Source: Sympetrum striolatum
Taxonomy: Eukaryota > Arthropoda > Insecta > Odonata > Libellulidae
NCBI GenBank assembly: GCA_947579665.1
Contig: OX388341.1
Span: 8,331,237 to 8,395,236, forward strand
Direction: 5' to 3'
DNA: 64,000 nucleotides
Part shown: piece by piece, positions 32,805 to 46,249 of the stretch
Layout: every line of letters begins with the position of its first letter
Numbering within the stretch: the first letter of the stretch is position 1
The notes under the pieces: model-generated
Seen by the model: the letters and a program-made list of their open reading frames with translations, nothing else
The model's database searches: none
What the model was told of the DNA's origin: nothing
Program-made: the position numbers and the translations under genes

Positions 32805-33400
32805 TAAACGCTTATATCTCCGTTATTTGCAATGATATCAATTTGAATTTTTGAAATTTTCAAACCCATATATCTCCGTTATTTGGAATGATAAGGAATC
32901 CCTTGTTACTAAGACATGATAACTATGTAGTTCATCTATACAAAATTTCAAATTCTCAATTCGAGCAACATGGAAAATTTGAATTTTTGACATTTTCAAA
33001 CCCCTATTTCTCCGTTATTTGCAATGATATTGAGAAACCCTTGTTACTAAGATATGATCACTATGTAGTGCATCAAAACAAAATTTCAAATTCTCAATTC
33101 GAGCAATTTTGAAAATTTGAATTTTGAAATATTCAAACCCCTTTATCTCCGTTATATGCAATGATAGAGTGAAACCCTTGTTACTTGGAGATGATCACTG
33201 TGTAGAAATCTACGCAAAATTTTAAAATTTATATTCCAGCAATTTAAAAGATTTGGTTTTTTTGATAATTTAAAACCTCTATATCTCCGTTATATGCAAT
33301 GATATAGCAAAACCTTTGTTACTGGGTGATGATCACTTTTAAGCGCATCTATACAAAATTTCAAATTTTCAATTCGAGCAATAATAAAGATTTTAATTCC
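32805..33400 (-). repeat. degenerate satellite, unit about 130 bp (right, inverted)
   Basis: Four to five units with ATATCTCCGTTATTTGCAAT, GATATTGAGAAACCCTTGTT, GATGATCACTATGTAG, TACAAAATTTCAAATTCTCA and ATTCGAGCAA. These are the reverse complement of the words at 22790-23610. It runs directly into the long satellite array. Confidence 0.82.
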
Positions 33401-36255
33401 TCGATAAATTGAGGAAAATTAAGGAAAAAAAGAGGAAAAAAATTGAAATTTTGATAAAATTATCAGTTTTTTGCTTTTTCGGTCAAATCTCGATAAAATG
33501 AGAAAAAATAAGGAAAAAAAGAGCAAAAAAATTGAAATTTCGCTTAAATTATTTGTTTTTGTAACTTTTTTCGATAATATCTCGATGAAATGAGGAAAAT
33601 TAAGGAAAAAAATTGAAATTTTGCTAAATTTTATTCGTTATTGTTGCTTTTTTCGATAATATCTCGACAAAATGAAGAAAATTAAGGAAAAAAAGAGGAA
33701 AAAAATTGAAATTTCGCTAAAATTATCTGTTTTTTGCTTTTTTCGGTCATATCTCGATACAATGAGGAATATTAAGGAAAAAAATTGAAATTTCGCTGAA
33801 ATTATCTGTTTTTTGCTTATTTCGGTCATATCTCGATAAAATGAAGAATATTAAGGGAAAAAATAGGAAAAAATTGAAATTTCGCTAAAATTATCTGTTT
33901 TTTGCTTTTTTCGGTAATATCCCGATTAAATGAGGAAAATTAAGGAAAAAAATTGAAATTTCGCTAAAATTATTTATTTTTGTTTCTTTTTTCGGTCATG
34001 TCTCAATAAAATGAGGAATATTAAGGAAAAAAAGAGGAAAAAAATTGAAATTTCGCTAAAATTATCTTTATTTGTTGCTTATTTTAGTCATATCGCGATA
34101 AAATGAGAAAAATAAAGAAAAAAAGAGGAAAAAATTAAATATTTGCTTAAATTATTCGTTTATTTTTCTTTTTTCGATAATATCTCGATTAAATGAGAAA
34201 AATTAAGGGATAAAAAGAGGAAATTATTTGAAATTTCACTAACATTATTCGTTATTGTTGCTTTTTTCGGTCATATCACGATAAAATGAGGAAAATAAAG
34301 GATAAACAAGAGGATAAAAATTGAAATTTCGCTATTATTATACGTTTTTGTTGCTTTAATCAGTCATATTTCAATGAAATGAGAAAAATTAAGGAAAAAC
34401 ATATATATTCGCTAAAATTATTTGTTTTTGGTAATTTTTTTGATTATATTTCGATTAAATGAGGAATATTTAGGAAAAAAATGCCTTTTTCGCTAAAATT
34501 ATTCGTTTTTGTCTTTTTTTTCGATAATATCTAGATAAAATAAGGAAAATTAAGGAAAAAAAGTGGAAAAAAATATAAACTTTGCTAAAGTTATTCGTTT
34601 TTGTTGCTTTTTTCGATAATATCTCAATAAAATGAGGAAAATAAACGAAAATAGAGAGGAGAAAAATTTAAATTTCCCTTAAATTATTCGTTATTGTTGT
34701 TTTTTTCGATAATATCACGATACAATGAAGAAAATGAAAAAAAAAGGAAAAAAATTGTGATTTCGCTAAAATTAATCGTTTTTGATGCTTTTATCGATAA
34801 TTCCAAGATAAAATAAGGTCAATTAAGGGAAAAAAGAGGAAAAAAATTGAAATTTTGCTAAAATTATCTGTTTTTTTTGCTTTTCTAGGTCATATCTCTA
34901 TAAAATGAGGAAAATTATGGAAAAAAAGAGGAAAATTATGGAAAAAAAGAGGAAAAAAATTGACATTTCGCTGAAATTATTTGTTTTTGTTGCTTTTTAC
35001 GATAATATCTCGATAAAATGACGAAAATAATTGGAAAAAATAGGAAAAAATTGAAATTTCCATAAAATTATTCGTTTTTGTTTGTTTGTTCGATAATATC
35101 TCGAAAAAATGAGGAAAATAAGGAAAAAAAGAGGAAAAAATGAAATTTTGCTAAAATTATTTGTTTTTGTTGCTTTTTTCGGTCATATATCGATAAAATG
35201 AGGAAAATTAATAAAAAAAGCGGAAAAATATTAAAATTTCACTAAAATTATTTTTTTTTGGTTATTTGTTGATTATATCTCGATAAAATATGGAAAATTA
35301 AGATAAAGAATTGGGAAAATAATTGAAATTTCACTTAAAATATTCGTTTTTTTTTTTTCGATAATTTATCAATAGAATGAGCAAAATTAAGGAAAATAAG
35401 AGGAAAAAAATAAAATTTGGCTAAAATTATTTGTTTCTTGGTCATATTACGGTAAATAAGGATGATTAAGGATAAAAAATGGATAAAATTAAAAATTTCA
35501 CTAATATTATTCGTTTTTGTCGCTTTATTCGGTCATATCTCGATGAAATGAGAAAAATTAAGGAAAAAAAGAGGAAAATATTGAAATTTCGCTATAATTA
35601 TTTTTTTTCGATTATTTTAATTGATTATATCTCGATTAAATGAGGAAAATTAAGGAAAAATTGAGGAAAAAAATATAATTTTCGCTAAAATTATTCGTTT
35701 TTGTTGCTTTTTACGATAATATCTCGATAAAATGAGGAAAATTAAGGAAAAAAAAGAGGAAAAAAATTATAATTTCGAAAAATTATTTTCATTTTTGGAT
35801 TTTTCGATAATTACTCGAAGAAATAAGTAAAAAATGAAGGAAAAAAGGGGAAAAAATTGAAATTTCGCTTTAATTCTTCGTTTTTTTTTCGATTATTTAT
35901 CAAAAGGATGAGCAAAATTAAGGAAAATAAGAGGAAAAAATTGAAATTTCACTAAAATTATCTTTTTTTTGTTGCTTTTGTCGGCCCTATCACGATAAAA
36001 TGAGGAAAATTATGGAAAAAAAAGAGGAAAAAAATGAAAATTTCGCTACAATTATCTGTTTTTTATTTTATCGGTCATTTCTCGATAAAATGAGGAAAAT
36101 TAAGCAAAACAAAATGGGAAATAAAAGAAATTTCGCTGAAATTATTTGTTTATGTTGCTTTTTACGATAATATCTCTATAAAATGAGGAAAATTAAGGGA
36201 AAAAAAGAGGAAAAGATATAAATTTCACTTAAATTATGCGTTTTTTTTTTCTTTT
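33400..36255 (+). repeat. 92-bp satellite array, diverged left edge
   Basis: Monomers carry ATCTCGATAAAATGAGG, AAAATTAAGGAAAAAAAGAGG, AAAAAATTGAAATTTCGCTA and AAATTATTCGTTTTTGTTGC. The hinge is mostly GATAATATCTCGAT or GGTCATATCTCGAT, in contrast to the GATAATAAATCGAT fixed further right. Units differ at many positions and lengths. Diverged monomers at a border with homogenised monomers inside is the usual satellite pattern. Repeated minus-strand peptides here are repeat artefacts. Confidence 0.93.
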
Positions 36256-38117
36256 TTCGATAATAAATCGATAAAATGAGGAATATTAAGTGAAAAAAAG
36301 AGGAAAAAAATTAAAAATTTCCTAAAATTATTCGTTTTTGTTGCTTTTTTCGATAATAAATCGATTAAATGAGGAAAATTAAGGGAAAAAATTGAAATTT
36401 CGCTGAAATTTTTCGTTTTTGTTGCTTTTTTCGATGATAAATCGATTAAATGAGAAAAATAAAGGAAAAAAAGAGAAAAAAATTAAAATTTCGCTGAAAT
36501 TTTTCGTTTTTGTTGCTTTTTTCGATAATAAATAGATAAAATGAGGACAATTAAGGAAAAAAAATGGAAAAAAATTGAAATTTAGCTGAAATTTTTCGTT
36601 TTTGTTGCTTTTTTCGATAATAAATCGATAAAAAGAGGAAAATTAAGGGAATAATAGAGGAAAAGTATTGAAATTACGCTAAAATTATTCGTTTTTGTTG
36701 CTTTTTTCGATAATAAATCGATAAGAATGAGGAAAATTTAAGGAAAAAAAGGGGAAAAAAATTGAAATTTCGCTGGAATGTTTCGTTTGTGTTGCTATTT
36801 TCGATAATAAATCGATAAAATGAAGAAAATTAAGAGAAAAAAAGAGGAAAAAAATTAAAAATTTCGCTTAAATTATTCGTTTTTGTTGCTTTTTTCGATA
36901 ATAAATCGATAAAATGAGGAAAATTAAGGAAAAAAAGAGGAAAAAAATTGAAATTTCGCTGAAATTTTCCGTTTTTGTTGCTTTTTTCGATAATAAATCG
37001 ATAAAATGGGGAAAATTCAGGAAAAAGAGAGGAAGAAAATTGAAATTTCGCTGACATTTTTCGTTTTTGTTGCTTTTTTCGATAATAAATCCATAAAATG
37101 AGGAAAGTTAAGGAAAAAAAGAGGAAAAAAATTGAAATTTCGCTGAAAGTATTCGTTTTTGTTGCTTTTTTCGATAATAAATCCATAAAATGAGGAAAAT
37201 TAAGGAAAAAAAGAGGAAAAAAATATAAATTTTGCTATAATCATACGTTTTTGTTGCTTTTTTCGATAATAAATCGATAAAATGAGGAAAATTCAGGAAA
37301 AAGAGAGGAAAAAAATTGAAATTTCGCTGAAATTTTCCGTTTTTGTTGCTTTTTTCGATAATAAATCGATAAAATGAGGAAAATTAAGGGAAAAAAAGAG
37401 GAAAAAATTGAAATTTCGCTTACATTATGCGTTTTTTTTTTCTTTTTTCGATAATAAATCGATAAAATGAGGGATATTAAGGGAAAAAAAGAGGAAAAAA
37501 ATTAAAAATTTCCTAAAATTTTCCGTTTTTGTTGCTTTTTTCGATAATAAATCGATAAAATGAGAAAAATTAGGGGAATAAAAGGGCAAAAAATTGAAAT
37601 TTCGCTAAAATTACTCGTTTTTGTTTTTTTTTTCGATACTAAATCGATAAAATGAGGAAAATTTAAGGAAAAAAATTGAAATTTCGCTGAAATTTTTCGT
37701 TTTTGTGGCTTTTTTCGATTATAAATCGATAAAATGAAGAAAATTAAGGGAAGAAGAGAGGAAAAAAATATAAATTTCGCTAAAATTATGCGTTTTTGTT
37801 GCTTTTTTCGATAATAAATCGATAAAATGAGGAAAATTAAGGAAAAAAAGAGGAAAAAAATATAAATTTCGCTAAAATTATACGTTTTTGTTGCTTTTTT
37901 CGATAATAAATCGATAAAATGAAAAAAATAAAGGAAAAAATGAGGAAAAAAATTGAAATTTCGCTGAAATTTTTCGTTTTTGTTGCTTTTTTCGATAATA
38001 AATCGATAAAATGAGGAAAATTAGAGGAAAAGAGGAGGAAAAATATTGAAATTTCGCTATAATTATTCGTTTTTGTTGCTTTTTTCGATAATAAATCGAT
38101 AAAATGAGGAAAATTAA

Positions 38118-38277
38118 GGAGAAACGGACATGGAAAAAAGTCCACCAAGGCCGGGAATCGAACCCGGGATCTTCCTCTTGCGGGGAGAATGTTTTAACCA
38201 GCTAAGCTACCGAGGCAGAACAATTTAACGGGCTCGATTCCCGTCCTTGGAGGACTTTTTTCCATGTCCGTTTCTCC
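38118..38277. mobile_element. 160-bp foldback element with tRNA-like core, copy 1
   Basis: The first 26 bases (from GGAGAAACGGACATGG) and the last 26 are exact reverse complements. The pairing continues, with a few mismatches, through CCAAGG and CGGGAATCGA to about 47 bp per arm. It is followed by a non-satellite tail (38278-38332, with CCTTATGTGCAATTTTCACC) before monomers resume. The two arms are opposite-facing copies of the 3' end of a tRNA-derived sequence. Confidence 0.9.
38144..38216 (-). tRNA. tRNA-Ala-like sequence (anticodon CGC), copy 1
   Basis: The minus strand folds as a 73-nt tRNA. The A box is TAGCTTAGCTGG and the B box GGTTCGATTCC. The T stem CCGGG/CCCGG and anticodon stem TTCTC/GAGGA are intact. 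The anticodon loop CCCGCAA has C at the position normally U33. The acceptor stem has two mismatches (GCCTCGG against CCTTGGT). GGAC then TTTTTT follows, a Pol III stop signal. It is likely a SINE-type relic rather than a decoding tRNA. Confidence 0.7.
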
Positions 38278-40349
38278 TTGGGTTTTTCCTGGGTACACTT
38301 CCTTATGTGCAATTTTCACCCTTCCTCTTCCTTAGGAAAATTAAGGAAAAAAAGAGGAAAAATATTGAAATTTCGCTATAATTATACGTTTTTGTTGCTT
38401 TTTTCGATAATAAATCGATAAAATGAGGAAAATTCAGGAAAAAGAGAGGAAAAAAATTGAAATTTCGCTGAAATTTTCCGTTTTTGTTGCTTTTTTCGAT
38501 AATAAATCGATAAAATGAGGAAAATTAAGGGAAAAAAAGAGGAAAAAATTGAAATTTCGCTTAAATTATGCGTTTTTTTTTTCTTTTTTCGATAATAAAT
38601 CGATAAAATGAGGAATATTAAGGGAAAAAAAGAGGAAAAAAATTAAAAATTTCCTAAAATTATTCGTTTTTGTTGCTTTTTTCGATAATAAATCGATAAA
38701 ATGAGAAAAATTAGGGGAAAAAAAGGGCAAAAAATTGAAATATCGCTAAAATTATTCGTTTTTGTTGCTTTTTTCGATAATAAATCGATAAAATGAGGAA
38801 AATTTAGGGAAAAAAATTGAAATTTCGCTGAAATTTTTCGTTTTTGTGGCTTTTTTCGAATATAAATCGATAAAATGAAGAAAATTAAGGGAAGAAGAGA
38901 GGAAAAAAATTAAAAATTTCGCAAAATTATACGTTTTTGTTGCCTTTTTTCGATAATAAATCGATAAAATGAGGAAAATTAAGCGAAAAAAAGAGGAAAA
39001 AATTGAAATTTCGCTTAAATTATGCGTTTTTTTTTTCTTTTTTCGATAATAAATCGATAAAATGAGGAATATTAACGGAAAAAAAGAGGAAAAAAATTAA
39101 AAATTTCCTAAAATTATTCGTTTTTGTTGCTTTTTTCGATAATAAATCGATAAAATGAGAAAAATAAGGGGAAAAGAAGGGCAAAAAATTGAAATATCGC
39201 TAAAATTATTCGTTTTTGTTGCTTTTTTCGATAATAAATCGATAAAATGAGGAAAATTTAGGGAAAAAAATTGAAATTTCGCTGAAATTTTTCGTTTTTG
39301 TGGCTTTTTTCGAAGATAAATCGATAAAATGAAGAAAATTAAGGGAAGAAGAGAGGAAAAAAATTAAAAATTTCGCAAAATTATACGTTTTTGTTGCTTT
39401 TTTCGATAATAAATCGATAAAATGAGGAAAATTAAGGAAAAAAAGAGGAAAAAAATATAAATTTCGCTAAAATTATACGTTTTTGTTGCTTTTTTCGATA
39501 ATAAATCGATAACATGAGGAAAATTAAGGAAGAAATGAGGAAAAAAATTGAAATTTCGCTAAGATTTATCGTTTATGTTGCTTTTTTCGATAAAAAAATC
39601 GATAAAATGAGGACAATTAAGGAAAAAAAATGGAAAAAAAATTGAAATTTTGCTGAAATTTTTCGTTTTTGTTGCTTTTTTCGATAATAAAACGATAAAA
39701 AAAGGAAAATTAAGGGAATAATAGAGGAAAAGTATTGAAATTACGCTAAAATTATTCGTTTTTGTTGCTTTTTTCGATAATAAATCGATAAAATGAGAAA
39801 AATTAGGGGAAAAAAGGGCAAAAAATTGAAATTTCGCTAAAATTATTCGTTTTTGTTGCTTTTTTCGATACTAAATCGATAAAATGAGGAAAATTTAGGG
39901 AAAAAAATTGAAATTTCGCTGAAATTTTTCGTTTTTGTGGCTTTTTTCGATTATAAATCGATAAAATGAAGAAAATTAAGGGAAGAAGAGAGGAAAAAAA
40001 TTAAAAATTTCGCAAAATTATACGTTTTTGTTGCTTTTTTCGATAATAAATCGATTAAATGAGGAAAATTAAGGAAAAAAAGAGGAAAAAAATTGAAATT
40101 TCGCTAAAATTATACGTTTTTGTTGCTTTTTTCGATAATAAATCGATAAAATGAAAAAAATTAAGGAAAAAATGAGGAAAAAAATTGAAATTTCGCTAAA
40201 ATTTTTCGTTTTTGTTGCTTTTTTCGATAATAAATCGATAAAATGAGGAAAATTAGAGGAAAAGAGGAGGAAAAATATTGAAATTTCGCTATAATTATTC
40301 GTTTTTGTTGCTTTTTCCGATAATAAATCGATAAAATGAGGAAAGTTAA

Positions 40350-40509
40350 GGAGAAACGGACATGGAAAAAAGTCCACCAAGGCCGGGAATCGAACCCGGG
40401 ATCTTCCTCTTGCCGTGAGAATGCTTTAACCAGCTAAGCTAACGAGGCTGAACAATTTAACCGGCTCGATTCCCGTCCTTGGAGGACTTTTTTCCATGTC
40501 CGTTTCTCC
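40350..40509. mobile_element. 160-bp foldback element with tRNA-like core, copy 2
   Basis: Same architecture, termini and length as copy 1, with the same downstream tail, differing at a handful of positions (for example GGTGCACTT for GGTACACTT in the tail). It sits at the same monomer phase, after GATAAAATGAGGAAAGTTAA. Confidence 0.9.
40376..40448 (-). tRNA. tRNA-Ala-like sequence (anticodon GGC), copy 2
   Basis: As copy 1, but with D stem GCTT/AAGC fully paired, anticodon loop ACGGCAA (GGC), and 5' acceptor GCCTCGT, which weakens the acceptor stem. A and B boxes and the T6 run are intact. Confidence 0.7.
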
Positions 40510-43500
40510 TTGGGTTCTTCCTGGGTGCACTTCCTTATGTGCAATTTTCACCCTTCCTCTTCCTTCGGAAAATTAAGGAAAAAAAGAGGAAAAATATTGA
40601 AATTTCGCTATGATTATACGTTTTTGTTGCTTTTTTCGATAAAAAATCGATAAAATGAGGAAAATTCAGGAAAAAGAGAGGAAAAAAATTGAAATTTCGC
40701 TGACATTTTTCGTTTTTGTTGCTTTTTTCGATAATAAATCGATAAAATGAGGAAAGTTAAGGAAAAAAAGAGGAGAAAAATTGAAATTTCGCTGAAATTT
40801 TTCGTTTTTGTTGCTTTTTTCGATAATAAATCGATAAAATGAGGAAAATTAGGGGAAAAGAAGAGGAAAAATATTGAAATCTCGCTGAAATTTTTCGTTA
40901 TTGTTGCTTTTTTCGATAATAAATCGATTAAATGAGGAAAATTAAGGGAAAAAAGAGGAATAAAATTAAAATCTCGCTAAAATTATTATTTTTTGTTGAT
41001 TTTTTCGATAATAAATCGATAAAATGAGGAAAATGAAGGAAGAAATGAGGAAAAAAATTGAAATTTCGTTGACATTTTTCGTATTTGATACTTTTTTCGA
41101 TAATAAATCAATAAAATGAGGAAAATTAAGGAAAAAAAAGGAAAAATATAGAAATTTCGCTAAAATTATACGTTTTTGTTGCTTTTTTCGATAATAAATC
41201 GATAAAATGAGGAAAATTAAGTGAATAAAATTGAAATTTTGCTGAAATTTTCGATTTTGTGGCTTTCTTCGATTATAAATCGATAAAATGAAGAAAATTA
41301 AGGGAAGAAAAGAGGAAAAAAATTAAAAATTTGCAAAATTATTCGTTTTTGTTGCTTTTTTCGATAATAAATCGATAAAATTAGGAAAATTAGGGGAAAA
41401 AATGAGGAAAAATATTGAAATTTCGCTAAAATTATACCATTTTGATGCTTTTTTCGATAATAAATCGATAAAATGTGGAAAATTAAGGAAAAAAATTGTT
41501 ATTTCGCTAAAATTATACGTTTTTGTAGCTTTTTTCGATAATAAATCGATAAAATGAGGAAAATTAAGGGAAAAAAAGAGGAATAAAATTAAAGTTTCGC
41601 TAAAATTATTCGTTTTTGTTGCTTTTTTCGATAATAAATCGATAAAATGAGGAAAATTAAGGGAAAAAAGAGGAAAAAAATTGAAATTTCGCTAAAATTA
41701 TACGTTTTTGTTGCTTTTTTTCGATAATAAATCGATAAAATGAGGAAAATGAAGGAAAAAATGAGGAAAAAAATTGAAATTTCGCTGACATTTTTCGTTT
41801 TTGTTGCTTTTTTCGATAATAAATCGATAAAATGAGGATAATTAGGGGAAAAGAAGAGGAAAAATATTGAAATTTCGCTAAAATTATACGTTTTTGTTGC
41901 TTTTTTTCGATAATAAATCGATAAAATGAGGAAAATTAAGGAAAAAAAGAGGCGAGAAATTGAAATTTTTCGTTTTTGTTGCTTTTTTCGATAATAAATC
42001 GATTAAATGATGAAAATTAAGAGAAAAAAAGGGAATAAAATTAAAATTTCGCTAAAATTATTCTTTTTTGTTGATTTTTTTCGATAATAAATCGATAAAA
42101 TGAAGAAAATTAAGCGAAAAAAAGAGGAAAAAAAATAAAAAGTTGCAAAATTATTCGTTTTGTTGCTTTTTTCGATAATAAATTGATAAAATGAGGAAAA
42201 TTAGGGGAAAAAAAGAGGAAAAATATCGAAATGTCTCTTAAATTATTCGTTTCTGTTGCTTTTTTCGATAATAATCGATAAAATGAGGTAAATTAAGGAA
42301 GAAAAGAGGAAAAATATAGAAATTTCGCTAAAATTATACGTTTTTGTTGCTTTTCTCGATAATAAATCGATAAAATGAGAAAATTAAGGAAAAAAAGAGG
42401 AAAAAAATTGAAATTTTGCTGAACTTTTTCGTTTTTGATGCTCTTTTCGATAATAAAGCGATAAAATGAGGAAAATTAAGGAAAAAAAGAGGAATAAAAT
42501 TAAAATTTCGCTAAAATTATTCGTTTTTATTGCTTTTTTCGATAATAAATCGATAAAATGAGGAAAATTAAGGAATAAAATTAAAATTTCGCTGAAATTT
42601 TTCGTTTTTGTGGCTTTTTTCGATTATAAATCGATAAAATGAAGAAAATTTAGGGAAGAAAAGAGGAAAAAAATTAAAAATTTGCAAAATTATTCGTTTT
42701 TGTTGCTTTTTTCGATAATAAATTGATAAAATGAGGAAAATTAGGGGAAAAAAAGAGGAAAAATATCGAAATTTCGCTAAAATTATACGTTTTTGTTGCT
42801 TTTTTCGATAATAAATCGATAAAATGAGGAAAATTAAGGAAAAAAAAGAGGCGAAAAATTGAAATTTTCGTTTTTGTTGCTTTTTTCGATAATAAATCGA
42901 TTAAATGATGAAAATTAAGAGAAAAAAAAGGGGAAAAAAAATAAAAATTTGCAAAATTATTCGTTTTTGTTGCTTTTTTTCGATAATAAATTGATAAAAT
43001 GAGGAAAATTAAGGGAAAAAAAGAGGAAAAATATCGAAATTTTTCTTAAATTATTCGTTTCTGTTGCTTTTTCGATAATAATCGATAAAATGAGGTAAAT
43101 TAAGGAAGAAAAGAGGAAAAATATAGAAATTTCGCTAAAATTATACGTTTTTGTTGCTTTTTTCGATAATAAATCGATAAAATGAGAAAATTAAGGAAAA
43201 AAAGAGGAAACAAATTGAAATTTCGCTGAACTTTTTCGTTTTTGATGCTCTTTTCGATAATAAAGCGATAAAAATGAGGAAAATTAAGGAAAAAAAGAGG
43301 AATAAAATTAAAATTTCGCTAAAATTATTCGTTTTTATTGCTTTTTTCGATAATAAATCGATAAAATGAGGAAAATTAAGGAATAAAATTAAAATTTCGC
43401 TGAAATTTTTCGTTTTTGTGGCTTTTTTTCGATTATAAATCGATAAAATGAAGAAAATTTAGGGAAGAAAAGAGGAAAAAAATTAAAAATTTGCAAAATT

Positions 43501-45026
43501 ATTCGTTTTTGTTGCTTTTTTCGATAATAAATTGATAAATTGAGGAAAATTAGGAAAAAAAAGAGGAAAAATATCGAAATTTCGCTAAAATTATGCGTTT
43601 TTGTTGCTTTTTTCCATAATAAATCGATAAAATGAGGAAAATTTAAGGAAAAAAAGGGGAAAAAAATTGAAATTTCGCTGGAATGTTTCGTTTGTGTTGC
43701 TATTTTCGATAATAAATCGATAAAATGAAGAAAATTAAGGGAAAAAAAGAGGAAAAAAATATCGAAATTTCGCTAAAATTATGCGTTTTTGTTGTTTTTT
43801 TCGATAATAAATCGATAAAATGAGGAAAATTAAGGAAAAAAAGAGGAAAAAAATTGAAATTTCGCTGAAATTTTCCGTTTTTGTTGCTTTTTTCGATAAT
43901 AAATCGATAAAATGGGGAAAATTCAGGAAAAAGAGAGGAAGAAAATTGAAATTTCGCTGACATTTTTCGTTTTTGTTGCTTTTTTCGATAATAAATCCAT
44001 AAAATGAGGAAAGTTAAGGAAAAAAAGAGGAAAAAAATGGAAATTTCGCTGAAAGTTTTCGTTTTTGTTGCTTTTTTCGATAATAAATCCATAAAATGAG
44101 GAAAATTAAGGAAAAAAAGAGAAAAAAATATAAATTTTGCTATAATCATACGTTTTTGTTGCTTTTTTCGATAATAAATCGATAAAATGAGGAAAATTCA
44201 GGAAAAAGAGAGGAAAAAAATTGAAATTTCGCTGAAATTTTCCGTTTTTGTTGCTTTTTTCGATAATAAATCGATAAAATGAGGAAAATTAAGGGAAAAA
44301 AAGAGGAAAAAATTGAAATTTCGCTTACATTATGCGTTTTTTTTTTCTTTTTTCGATAATAAATCGATAAAATGAGGGATATTAAGGGAGAAAAAGAGGA
44401 AAAAAATTAAAAATTTCCTAAAATTATTCGTTTTTGTTGCTTTTTTCGATAATAAATCGATAAAATGAGAAAAATTAGGGGAATAAAAGGGCAAAAAATT
44501 GAAATTTCGCTAAAATTACTCGTTTTTGTTGCTTTTTTCGATACTAAATCGATAAAATGAGGAAAATTTAGGGAAAAAAATTGAAATTTCGCTGAAATTT
44601 TTCGTTTTTGTGGCTTTTTTCGATTATAAATCGATAAAATGAAGAAAATTAAGGGAAGAAGAGAGGAAAAAAATATAAATTTCGCTAAAATTATACGTTT
44701 TTGTTGCTTTTTTCGATAATAAATCGATAAAATGAGGAAAATTAAGGAAAAAAAGAGGAAAAAAATATAAATTTCGCTAAAATTATACGTTTTTTTTTTG
44801 CTTTTTTCGATAATAAATCGATAAAATGAAAAAAATAAAGGAAAAAATGAGGAAAAAAATTGAAATTTCGCTGAAATTTTTCGTTTTTGTTGCTTTTTTC
44901 GATAAAAAAATCGATAAAATGAGGAAAATTAGAGGAAAAGAGGAGGAAAAATATTGAAATTTCGCTATAATTATTCGTTTTTGTTGCTTTTTTTCGATAA
45001 TAAATCGATAAAATGAGGAAAATTAT

Positions 45027-45186
45027 GGAGAAACGGACATGGAAAAAAGTCCACCAAGGCCGGGAATCGAACCCGGGATCTTCCTCTTGCGGGGAGAATG
45101 TTTTAACCAGCTAAGCTACCGAGGCAGAACAATTTAACCGGCTCGATTCCCGTCCTTGGAGGACTTTTTTCCATGTCCGTTTCTCC
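45027..45186. mobile_element. 160-bp foldback element with tRNA-like core, copy 3
   Basis: Nearly identical to copy 1 and exactly 6909 bp from it, as part of a duplicated array segment. Confidence 0.9.
45053..45125 (-). tRNA. tRNA-Ala-like sequence (anticodon CGC), copy 3
   Basis: The 73-nt tRNA-like core reads the same as copy 1, including anticodon loop CCCGCAA and the GTTAAAACA variant that breaks one D-stem pair. Confidence 0.7.
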
Positions 45187-46249
45187 TTGGGTTTTTCCTG
45201 GGTACACTTCCTTATGTGCAATTTTCACCCTTCCTCTTCCTTAGGAAAATTAAGGAAAAAAAGAGGAAAAATATTGAAATTTCGCTATAATTATACGTTT
45301 TAGTTGCTTTTTTCGATAATAAATCGATAAAATGAGGAAAATTCAGGAAAAAGAGAGGAAAAAAATTGAAATTTCGCTGAAATTTTCCGTTTTTGTTGCT
45401 TTTTTCGATAATAAATCGATAAAATGAGGAAAATTAAGGGAAAAAAAGAGGAAAAAATTGAAATTTCGCTTAAATTATGCGTTTTTTTTTCTTTTTTCGA
45501 TAATAAATCGATAAAATGAGGAATATTAAGGGAAAAAAAGAGGAAAAAAATTAAAAATTTCCTAAAATTATTCGTTTTTGTTGCTTTTTTCGATAATAAA
45601 TCGATAAAATGAGAAAAATTAGGGGAAAAAAAGGGCAAAAAATTGAAATATCGTAAAAATTATTCGTTTTTGTTGCTTTTTTCGATAATAAATCGATAAA
45701 ATGAGGAAAATTTAGGGAAAAAAAATTGAAATTTCGCTGAAATTTTTCGTTTTTGTGGCTTTTTTCGAATATAAATCGATAAAATGAAGAAAATTAAGGG
45801 AAGAAGAGAGGAAAAAAATTAAAAATTTCGCAAAATTATACGTTTTTGTTGCTTTTTTCGATAATAAATCGATAAAATGAGGAAAATTAAGCGAAAAAAA
45901 GAGGAAAAAATTGAAATTTCGCTTAAATTATGCGTTTTTTTTTCTTTTTTCGATAATAAATCGATAAAATGAGGAATATTAACGGAAAAAAAGAGGAAAA
46001 AAATTAAAAATTTCCTAAAATTATTCGTTTTTGTTGCTTTTTTCGATAATAAATCGATAAAATGAGAAAAATAAGGGGAAAAGAAGGGCAAAAAATTGAA
46101 ATATCGCTAAAATTATTCGTTTTTGTTGCTTTTTTCGATAATAAATCGATAAAATGAGGAAAATTTAGGGAAAAAAATTGAAATTTCGCTATAATTATTC
46201 GTTTTTGTTGCTTTTTCCGATAATAAATCGATAAAATGAGGAAAATTAA

